The notes under the pieces: generated by a model
Databases searched by the model: none
Told to the model about the DNA's origin: nothing
Seen by the model: only the letters and a program-made list of their open reading frames with translations
Assembly (NCBI GenBank): GCA_030840665.1
Contig: JAVEEB010000157.1
Coordinates: 1 to 13,723 of the forward strand
Length of the DNA stretch: 13,723 nucleotides
Origin: Frankiaceae bacterium
Lineage (GTDB): Bacteria; Actinomycetota; Actinomycetes; JAVEEB01
Reading direction: 5' to 3'
Made by a program: the position numbers and the translations under genes
Shown here: positions 7,513 to 13,192 of the stretch, in pieces
Numbering within the stretch: the stretch's first letter is position 1
Layout: every line of letters starts with the position of its first letter

Positions 7513-8188
7513 CGATGCGACCCTCTCGGAGTGACAAGACGCGGTCGGCAAGCCGGCGCACCGCGGGGCTGTGCGAGGCAACGACGACAGCCGTGCCGGT
7601 GTGCGCGCGTTCGCGCAGGAGCGTGAGGACCTGGCGTTCCGTTTCGCTGTCGAGCTCACCCGTGGGCTCATCAGCAAGGAGAACAACCGGGTCGTTGGCG
7701 AGGGCGACCGCGACAGCCGCGCGGGCCGCCTCGCCGCCGGAGAGCTGACTCGGGCGATGGCCGGCACGGTCGCCCATGCCGACCGACTCGAGCAACGCCA
7801 TGCAGCCCTCGCTGTTGCGGCGGGCGATGCGCCTCGCGAGCTGCACGTTCTGCAGCACCGTCAGGTGATCGAGCAGGTTGTCGGTCTGGCGGAGGACGCC
7901 GATGTGGCGGGCACGCAGTGCGGCGCGCTCGCCGTCGTACCGATGGCTGATGCGCTCCCCGCCGACCCAGACGGCCCCGCCGTCCGGCTCGTCTATCCCG
8001 GCGAGGCAGGACATCAACGTCGACTTGCCTGATCCGGACGGCCCGGTCACCGCGATGACTTCGCCCGCGGCGACGTTGACGGACACGCCGCGCAACGCGA
8101 GCACTTCCTCGTCACCTGCTCGGTAGAACCGGTACAGATCGGTGGTATGGAGCGCGGGCGCGACCAGCGCTTGCTGCAGCGCGGTCAC
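7505..8188 (-). CDS. ABC transporter ATP-binding protein A (MacB/LolD-type)
   Basis: Cytoplasmic nucleotide-binding subunit, 227 residues from GTG 8188. Walker A GPSGSGKST (49-57), Q-loop Gln101 (GVLRQTDNLLDHLTVLQNV), signature LSGGE (149-153), Walker B VVLLADE (168-174), D-loop ELD and H-loop VVASHS are intact. The residues after the signature are EAARAAVA, where most MacB/LolD proteins have EQQRVAIA; this is an unusual change in the helix facing the partner ATPase. Start: GTG 8188 forms GTGA with the lipoprotein stop; an upstream in-frame ATG at 8224 would overlap the lipoprotein by 40 bases and has no better signal. It sits between the lipoprotein and ATPase B, both overlapping it. Confidence 0.92.
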   Translation of the reverse strand: MTALQQALVAPALHTTDLYRFYRAGDEEVLALRGVSVNVAAGEVIAVTGPSGSGKSTLMSCLAGIDEPDGGAVWVGGERISHRYDGERAALRARHIGVLRQTDNLLDHLTVLQNVQLARRIARRNSEGCMALLESVGMGDRAGHRPSQLSGGEAARAAVAVALANDPVVLLADEPTGELDSETERQVLTLLRERAHTGTAVVVASHSPAVRRLADRVLSLREGRIDD

Positions 8189-8895
8189 TTGGTCCACGCC
8201 ACGGAGTCGGTCACGATGCGCCACGGATCGACGTTGTCGGAGCCCGTCGGACCCGAGAGCACGACGTCAAGTTCTGTGCCGGCATGGAAGAACATGTACC
8301 GGTACACATCCTCGCGGAACACCTTGCCGGTCACGTCGTTCGGCGGGCTGTCGCGCTCGTAGTGGACGAGCACGACCGGGCCTGCGTGGCGCGTCAACGC
8401 GGTCACGTCCTTGAGCGTGAACGCTGGCTCGCTCTGCTGCAGTTGCGGCACGGTGACCGCTCGCGCGCTGGCGACCGTCGGCGCTGTCGCGGCGGACTGG
8501 GTCGACAGCGTGATGGAGTTGAGTTTGTCCGTGAAGCGCACGGCGCTGCCCACGGTGGTCTGGGACCAACCTTCGAGCACCTTCACGCTGTAGTGCGCCG
8601 CCGGGTCGCTGTGGACGATGTAGACGGCGGTGTCGGAGATGTCGCCGGGCGGGCTCGACTCCGTGACCACCGGGGAGGGTTTCGGCGAGCCGGTGCCCGT
8701 CGTCGTGCCCGTCGTCGCGCCCGCACCCGCACCCGATGGACTCGACGAAGCCGATGTCGCAGTGGGCGGTGCGGAGGTCGGCGACAGGGTGGAGGTGCCG
8801 GGCGGCGCGCTCGTAGCCGACGGTGAGCTACAGGCAGCGACCGCGAGCATGATGGCAGCAACAGTGGCGGGGACGGTGACGAGGGATGGACGCAT
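8185..8895 (-). CDS. Lipoprotein with PsbP/LpqN-like domain, first gene of the ABC train
   Basis: Predicted lipoprotein on the outer face of the membrane, 236 residues from ATG 8895. Signal MRPSLVTVPATVAAIMLAVAAC has lipidated Cys22 (VAAC lipobox). A low-complexity Ser/Thr/Pro/Gly linker follows (about 23-84), then a compact domain (about 86-236) containing HYSVKVLEGW, VRFTDKLNSITLS, VTGKVFREDVYRYMFF and VDPWRIVTDSVAW. This pattern resembles the PsbP/Mog1 fold of LpqN-like actinobacterial lipoproteins; I call the fold with moderate confidence and do not know its ligand. An upstream extension of the frame (to 9054) lies inside the kinase gene and lacks a signal peptide, so ATG 8895 is preferred. 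There is no Shine-Dalgarno; TACGTT seven bases before the ATG would fit a leaderless transcript. Its stop overlaps the ATPase A start (GTGA), so it probably works with this transporter as an adaptor, substrate carrier or sensor. Confidence 0.85.
   Translation of the reverse strand: MRPSLVTVPATVAAIMLAVAACSSPSATSAPPGTSTLSPTSAPPTATSASSSPSGAGAGATTGTTTGTGSPKPSPVVTESSPPGDISDTAVYIVHSDPAAHYSVKVLEGWSQTTVGSAVRFTDKLNSITLSTQSAATAPTVASARAVTVPQLQQSEPAFTLKDVTALTRHAGPVVLVHYERDSPPNDVTGKVFREDVYRYMFFHAGTELDVVLSGPTGSDNVDPWRIVTDSVAWTK
8693..8716 (-). repeat. Direct 12-bp repeat in the lipoprotein linker
   Basis: The plus-strand unit gtgcccgtcgtc occurs twice in tandem. It encodes part of the Thr/Gly-rich spacer (TTGTTTGTG) that separates the lipid anchor from the folded domain, and it is typical low-complexity linker DNA. 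Confidence 0.5.
8881..8885 (+). promoter_or_regulatory. Ribosome binding site for the histidine kinase ATG
   Basis: GAGGG lies 8 bases before ATG 8894. A second candidate, GGAAGG (8926-8931), lies 10 bases before an in-frame GTG at 8942. Both starts are credible, so the kinase may begin at either. Confidence 0.5.
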
Positions 8896-10255
8896 GTCTG
8901 CCAACGTAGAAAACGCCCGGCCAGCGGAAGGCGAGCGCAAGGTGAACATTCGTTTGCCTAAACGCGTGACCCTCCGGCGCCGCGTCACCGCCGCGATCCT
9001 CGTTGTGACGTCTGCCGCCGTTCTGGTGTTCGCAGCACCGCTCGCGTTCGCCATCCGGCAGCTCTACCGCAACGACGAATTGACCTCCCTGCAGCGGGAC
9101 GCCGTCCGCATCGCCGCCATCGTGCCGGACGCCACTGCCGATGCTGCCCGCCAGCTCCCCCGGCGGCCGCTCGGGATGCCAGGCGATGTCTCGTTCGGCG
9201 TGTACGACGCTGCTGGGCGCCGGCTGGCCGGCGTCGGCCCCGATCACTCAGCGTTGGCGGCCCTCGCCGCCGACGGGCGGACGCATGGCGCCATCGAGAA
9301 CGGGTTCAGCGCGTCGGCGCCGGTCCCGTCCGACGGTGAGGTGTCGGCCACGGTGCTGACCATGTCGGCAGGGGCGGCGGTCGCGAGGCGCACGTGGCGC
9401 GCGTGGGCGGTGATGGCCCTGCTCGCCTTGTTGACGCTCGTCGCCGCCGGCGTTGTGGCGCGGCTGCAGGCCCGCCGTCTGGCCCGCCCACTCGAGGAAC
9501 TGACCGCCGCCGCGCGTCGCCTCGGCAGCGGCGATTTCAGCGTCGAAGCGCAGAGCTGGGGCATTCTCGAGGCCGATGAGGCCGCCACGGCGCTCGCGCG
9601 GACAGCCGCCCGCCTGGCGCAGGTCCGCGAACGCGAGCGATCGTTCGCGCGTGACGTGTCGCACCAGCTGCGCACCCCCCTCGCCGGTTTGCTGCTGGGC
9701 TTGGAGAATGCGCTCGAACGCGACGGTACGACGGACCGCGCGGCACTTCATCGGGCATTGGAACGCGGCCGCGGCGTGGAGGCGATCATCGACGACCTCC
9801 TCGAGCTGACCCGCCCGGGTTCCCCCAACAGCTCGCTCCTGGGGGACGTCTTGCGGGACACGGAGGACCGGTGGCACGGCGCCGTCGCGGACCGCGGCCG
9901 GCGCCTGGTCGTGAGACCTCCCGATCACGTGACGCGCATCGCGGCCCCCGCGCCGGCGCTACGCCAGATCCTGGATGTCCTGCTGGACAACGCTTTGCTG
10001 CACGGGAGCGGCACCATCACGGTGCAGACCGAGGAGATAGCGGACGGCGTCTCGGTGACCGTCAAGGACGAAGGGACCACGATGCGCGAGCGCGCCGCCT
10101 CCGACACCGTGGGCGGTCTCGGATTGCCCTTGGCGGAGAGCCTCGCCACGTCGGCAGGTGCGCTCCTGCAAGTCCCAGCGCCCGGAGGTCCGCCCGTCTT
10201 CCGCCTGCTGATCCCGACGGCCGAAGAGGGTCAGACCGCCGAGTCGTACCGGTAG
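8894..10255 (+). CDS. Two-component sensor histidine kinase
   Basis: Membrane sensor kinase, 453 residues from ATG 8894 (437 from GTG 8942). TM1 is about 31-54, then a small extracytoplasmic region of about 115 residues, TM2 about 170-191, and a HAMP segment (RLARPLEELTAAARRLGSGDF). The dimerisation helix has FARDVSHQLRTPLAG with phospho-acceptor His257. The catalytic domain has an N-box (ILDVLLDNALLHGSG) and a G2 box (GGLGLPLAESLA). The G1 box reads VKDEGTTM, lacking the second glycine of DxGxG, and no F-box is visible between G1 and G2, so the ATP lid is very short. Short lids occur in actinobacterial kinases; reduced ATP binding is possible. The gene is divergent from the lipoprotein (start codons share CATG) and its last 25 bases overlap the convergent response regulator. 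The regulator is its likely partner. Confidence 0.93.
   Translation: MSANVENARPAEGERKVNIRLPKRVTLRRRVTAAILVVTSAAVLVFAAPLAFAIRQLYRNDELTSLQRDAVRIAAIVPDATADAARQLPRRPLGMPGDVSFGVYDAAGRRLAGVGPDHSALAALAADGRTHGAIENGFSASAPVPSDGEVSATVLTMSAGAAVARRTWRAWAVMALLALLTLVAAGVVARLQARRLARPLEELTAAARRLGSGDFSVEAQSWGILEADEAATALARTAARLAQVRERERSFARDVSHQLRTPLAGLLLGLENALERDGTTDRAALHRALERGRGVEAIIDDLLELTRPGSPNSSLLGDVLRDTEDRWHGAVADRGRRLVVRPPDHVTRIAAPAPALRQILDVLLDNALLHGSGTITVQTEEIADGVSVTVKDEGTTMRERAASDTVGGLGLPLAESLATSAGALLQVPAPGGPPVFRLLIPTAEEGQTAESYR
8903..8908 (-). promoter_or_regulatory. Possible -10 element for a leaderless lipoprotein/ABC transcript
   Basis: On the minus strand TACGTT (TANNNT) ends seven bases before ATG 8895, which would place transcription initiation at or next to the ATG. 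No Shine-Dalgarno precedes this ATG, consistent with leaderless translation, which is common in actinomycetes. No convincing -35 is visible. The hexamer is short, so this is tentative. Confidence 0.3.
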
Positions 10256-10917
10256 CCGAACCCGCGCAGCGTCGTGATCTCCCCCGCCAGCGGGCCCGCG
10301 AGGTCCAACTTGCGACGGAGGGCGGCGACGTGGACGTCGAGGGTCTTGGTCGATCCGAACCAGTTCTCGTCCCACACCGCGGCCATGATGGCCTCGCGCC
10401 GCACCGGCTGGCCGGCGTTCATCACCAGCAACGACAGGAGCTCGAGCTCCTTCGGCCGCACGGTGAGCTCCTTGTCGCCGACGCGGACGACACGCAGGCG
10501 CAGGTCGACAGAGACCGCCCCCGCTGTCACGACGGCGGCGGTGCCGACGGCCGATTGGCGTCGAAGGTGAGCGCGAAGGCGCGCCAGCAGTTCCGCGAGG
10601 CGGAACGGTTTGGTGAGGAAGTCATCCGCGCCCGCGTCGAGGGCAGAGACCACGTCGAGCTCGTCGGTCCGGGCCGTCAGCACGACGATGACGGCGTCGG
10701 GCAGCAACGTGCGCAGCTGGGCAGCCACGACGATGCCGTCCATGTCCGGAAGTCCAAGGTCGAGCAGGATGAGGTCGGGGTGCAGCGCCGCAAGCCGGAC
10801 GGCGTCCGTGCCCGTGCGGGCCCAATCGGCGGTATATCCCTGTGCGGTCAGGGCGTCCAGCACCTCGACGCCGAGGACCTCGTCGTCCTCGACCACGAGG
10901 ATCTGTTGCTGCGCCAC
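10231..10917 (-). CDS. OmpR/PhoB-family response regulator
   Basis: DNA-binding transcription regulator, 228 residues from GTG 10917. The receiver domain (about 4-118) has the acidic pocket Glu10/Asp11/Asp12, phospho-acceptor Asp53 in LILLDLGLPDMDG, Thr81 and Lys103 (KPF). The winged-helix DNA-binding domain (about 133-228) has LTVRPKELELLSLL, a recognition helix TLDVHVAALRRKL and the final wing ITTLRGFGYRYD. All switch residues are present, so it should be phosphorylated normally. GGAGGG lies 7 bases before the GTG. It is 18 bases downstream of the membrane protein gene on the same strand, so probably co-transcribed with it. Its last seven codons overlap antisense the end of the kinase gene. 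The partner kinase is inferred from adjacency. Confidence 0.95.
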   Translation of the reverse strand: MAQQQILVVEDDEVLGVEVLDALTAQGYTADWARTGTDAVRLAALHPDLILLDLGLPDMDGIVVAAQLRTLLPDAVIVVLTARTDELDVVSALDAGADDFLTKPFRLAELLARLRAHLRRQSAVGTAAVVTAGAVSVDLRLRVVRVGDKELTVRPKELELLSLLVMNAGQPVRREAIMAAVWDENWFGSTKTLDVHVAALRRKLDLAGPLAGEITTLRGFGYRYDSAV

Positions 10918-10924
10918 GTCAATG

Positions 10925-10930
10925 CCCTCC
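10925..10930 (-). promoter_or_regulatory. Ribosome binding site of the response regulator
   Basis: GGAGGG on the minus strand, 7 bases before GTG 10917. It supports independent translation initiation and fixes the GTG as the start. Confidence 0.7.
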
Positions 10931-10935
10931 GGGAT

Positions 10936-12255
10936 TCAGGCGAGGATGAGCAGGAGGCCACCCATGGTGAACACCACCATGAGGACGAGCAACGGGAGTT
11001 GGGCACGAGTGGCCCGGCGCGGCGGCAGCAGCCTGAGAACCCGATCGTGCGCGGCGATGGTGCCAAGCACGTGACCACCGACGATCGCACCGGCCCGAAT
11101 GCCCGAAACGACCCCCGTCGTGAGCAGGGTGTAGTCGGGCGAATGTGTTGCCGTACCAAAATAGTTTATGCCTTCGCGTCCGAAGGGGTTGCTCGCGAGG
11201 ATCCACGTCGCCTGGCCGTCGAAGATGAGCAACGAGAAGTAGTGCGCGATCGAGTAGCCGACGGCGATGGGGATGAGCGAGTGCGCCAGGGCGGCCGGCA
11301 ACTCGACGGCCGCGCCGCCGAGCCTCTCGGCGGCCGTCGTGGCACCGACGTACAACAGGCCGACGATCACAATCATGGCGAGCAGACCCACGAGTCCCAC
11401 CCAGGCGGACCCGGCGTACGTACGCTGCCACCAAACGGTCCGTTCCACCCCGTCAAAGGCCGTAGAACCCAGCAGGACAACGATGAATCCGACGAGCCCG
11501 GGCAACGCGAGCGTGCCGTCGAGCCCGTTGAACGGGCTGCGCAGCACCAGTCGGCCGTCGTCGCGGCGACCGACGAACGCCATCCGTCCCATGAGCGTCG
11601 AGTAGACCTCGAAGCCGTCCGCGCGCGCGAACCAGTCCGCGCCGAAGACGAACGCCCCCATCAGCTGGACCAGCGAATACCCGACGATGAACAACGTGAC
11701 GTTGAAAGGCGCCGACCGGTTGGGAACGACCAGCTCGAAGACGACGAAAGCCAACAGTGACGCGGCAGCTGGCCAGTAACCCACGCGGGCCGGCAACGTC
11801 CGCAGGCCATCCGTCGCGGAGACGCCCGCCGCCCGCGCCCAACCGGCATGAATGGTGCGGAGAGGGTTCACGGCGCGCCACACGGGCCCGAGCAGGAGCG
11901 AGGCCGGCACGAGACCCACCCAGAACGTGATGAAGAGCACCTGCGGCGCTAGGTTCCGCTCCGCCGACGGCGGCCCGAAAGCACCCACAACGAGGACGAA
12001 GCAAGCAACTGCAAGGACGCAAAGGCGAACCAGCACACGCAGAACGGGCGCATCGACGATCGACTGCAGCCACGCCGGCACGGCTAGTCCGGCCGCGTTC
12101 CCGCGCAGCCGCGACCGCTGCCAGAAGCCGGCGAGAACGACGAAGGTGGCGATGACGACGAGCGCGCCGTTCACGACGAACAACTGCCGCGAGATCGGCA
12201 AGTCGTTTCGCGTGCTGAGTCCGTGCGCGAGGATGACGGGAGTGGCGGTGCCCAT
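10936..12255 (-). CDS. Conserved actinobacterial polytopic membrane protein, function unknown
   Basis: Integral membrane protein of 439 residues from ATG 12255, with about nine to eleven hydrophobic segments (for example LFVVNGALVVIATFVVLAGFW near the N-terminus, VLVRLCVLAVACFVLVVGAF, VLFITFWVGLVPASLLLGPVW and LLVLMVVFTMGGLLLIL at the C-terminus). It opens with AHGLSTRNDLPIS and contains the polar loops NPLRTIH and NPFGREGINYFG. I recall relatives annotated in actinomycete genomes under the unhelpful name 'fenitrothion hydrolase'; no hydrolase motif is visible and I would not use that name. ATG 12255 is preferred; a TTG two codons upstream (12261) is an alternative. No good Shine-Dalgarno is seen. 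It lies 55 bases downstream of the cupredoxin-like lipoprotein, on the same strand, which suggests a joint role, possibly in metal handling (inference). Confidence 0.82.
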   Translation of the reverse strand: MGTATPVILAHGLSTRNDLPISRQLFVVNGALVVIATFVVLAGFWQRSRLRGNAAGLAVPAWLQSIVDAPVLRVLVRLCVLAVACFVLVVGAFGPPSAERNLAPQVLFITFWVGLVPASLLLGPVWRAVNPLRTIHAGWARAAGVSATDGLRTLPARVGYWPAAASLLAFVVFELVVPNRSAPFNVTLFIVGYSLVQLMGAFVFGADWFARADGFEVYSTLMGRMAFVGRRDDGRLVLRSPFNGLDGTLALPGLVGFIVVLLGSTAFDGVERTVWWQRTYAGSAWVGLVGLLAMIVIVGLLYVGATTAAERLGGAAVELPAALAHSLIPIAVGYSIAHYFSLLIFDGQATWILASNPFGREGINYFGTATHSPDYTLLTTGVVSGIRAGAIVGGHVLGTIAAHDRVLRLLPPRRATRAQLPLLVLMVVFTMGGLLLILA

Positions 12256-12310
12256 ACTCAAGCGGAGCCGCCTGTGGCAACGGTGGCGGCGGCCTTTGTC
12301 GAGACCCGGC

Positions 12311-12787
12311 TCACGCCGTGACCTGCACGCGTGTGATGAGCTTGCCGGTCACGTGCTCCTCGACGTCGAACGATCCCGGCTGTTTGGCGGTCAGAAACAC
12401 AGACGCCGTGTCCCCCGGCAACAGGTCCTTTTCGACGTTGAAACCGTGGGCGTGCACCGTCGCCGCCCTGTCGGTCGCGACTTGGAGCTCGATCGTCTGA
12501 CCGACCTTCATATCGATCTTCGCGGGCCCGGCGATCTTCCCGTTCGCGATGGAGAACTGCACGCGCCGTGGCGCAGCCGACGTGGCGATCGACGTGGACG
12601 GGGACGCCGACACGGAGGGCGACGCCGTTCCGGTTGCTGCCGGAGTGAGTGCGGAAGTGCTCGCGGCGGTCGACGTCCCGGGAGCAGGGGCCGACGTGGT
12701 CGCCGTTCCAGCGGCGTCCTTGCCGGCGCAGCCGGTCAGAAGCGTTGCGAGCAGGGCGGGAACGGCCAGGAGCGAACGGCGACGCAC
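12311..12787 (-). CDS. Cupredoxin-like lipoprotein
   Basis: Predicted lipoprotein, 158 residues from GTG 12787. The signal MRRRSLLAVPALLATLLTGC gives lipidated Cys20. An Ala/Ser/Thr/Pro linker runs from about 21 to 72, then a small beta-sandwich domain (about 75-158) with KIDMKVGQTIELQV, TVHAHGFNVEKDLLPGDTASVFLTAKQPGSFDVEEHVTG in order. The order of strands and the PGSF-E-H segment are cupredoxin-like. There is no cysteine in the domain, so a classical type 1 copper site cannot form; His112, His114 and His145 are possible metal ligands. AAAGG lies 8 bases before GTG 12787; an ATG five codons upstream (12802) is an alternative start. The downstream membrane protein is a likely partner. Ligand and role are unknown. 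Confidence 0.83.
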   Translation of the reverse strand: MRRRSLLAVPALLATLLTGCAGKDAAGTATTSAPAPGTSTAASTSALTPAATGTASPSVSASPSTSIATSAAPRRVQFSIANGKIAGPAKIDMKVGQTIELQVATDRAATVHAHGFNVEKDLLPGDTASVFLTAKQPGSFDVEEHVTGKLITRVQVTA

Positions 12788-12840
12788 GGTGGAGCCTTTC
12801 ATCGGGACGGCAGGTGACACCGGACCAACGTAGCCAGCGA

Positions 12841-13140
12841 TCATCCGCGTTCCCTGGGCGACTCCGGGAGTGCAACGGTCGCGAAGAACCACCCGTACCC
12901 CGGTCGCGCCGAATGCGCGTCCAGGGCCGCCTCCCACGATCGGGCGGCCTCGGCCGCGGCCGTGTCACGCCAGCGCGTGATGACCACCGCCCGGGCCTCG
13001 CCGCCGGCCGACTCGAAAAGTTCACCGCCGAGGAACCCGTCGCACGAGGTCAGTTCGTCCCACGTCGAGCGGACGATCGACCAGAAGGCCTCGACCCCCG
13101 CCGGTTCCAGCCGGGTCTCCCACATGCGCACAACACTCAT
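12841..13140 (-). CDS. Small ABM-like (dimeric alpha/beta barrel) protein
   Basis: Cytoplasmic protein of 99 residues from ATG 13140. The sequence begins SVVRMWETRLEPAG, then GVEAFWSIVRSTWDELTSCDGFLGGELFES and AVVITRWRDTAAAEA, the strand-helix-strand layout and FxGxELF/WxD pattern of antibiotic-biosynthesis-monooxygenase-like proteins. Many members are heme-degrading, quinone-oxidising or merely stress-related; no substrate can be assigned. GAGGAG lies 10 bases before the ATG, which decides the start against a longer in-frame extension to 13284 that overlaps the divergent gene. It is the first gene before the cupredoxin lipoprotein (about 53 bases away) and may be in its operon. Confidence 0.75.
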   Translation of the reverse strand: MSVVRMWETRLEPAGVEAFWSIVRSTWDELTSCDGFLGGELFESAGGEARAVVITRWRDTAAAEAARSWEAALDAHSARPGYGWFFATVALPESPRERG

Positions 13141-13150
13141 GCGCGGGAGT

Positions 13151-13156
13151 CTCCTC
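13151..13156 (-). promoter_or_regulatory. Ribosome binding site of the ABM-like gene
   Basis: GAGGAG on the minus strand, 10 bases before ATG 13140; it supports the 99-residue form. Confidence 0.55.
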
Positions 13157-13192
13157 GCGCGCGCCAGGGGCGCCCGGGGCAGGATGACAGTC

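Noticed and set aside
6838..7767. Longer N-terminus for ATPase B (start at 7767)
   Set aside because: The extra residues overlap ATPase A out of frame and are Ser/Arg-rich; ATG 7512 has AGAGGG at 8 bases.
8630..8893. Kinase starting at the upstream in-frame ATG 8630
   Set aside because: The extra 88 residues would overlap the lipoprotein coding region antisense and have no membrane or domain features; ATG 8894 or GTG 8942 has a ribosome binding site and precedes TM1.
9871..11760. A 629-codon open frame on the plus strand
   Set aside because: It runs antisense through the kinase 3' end, the whole response regulator and most of the membrane protein gene. Its translation is an Arg/Asp/Gly-rich low-complexity string without any motif. 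It is a high-GC shadow frame.
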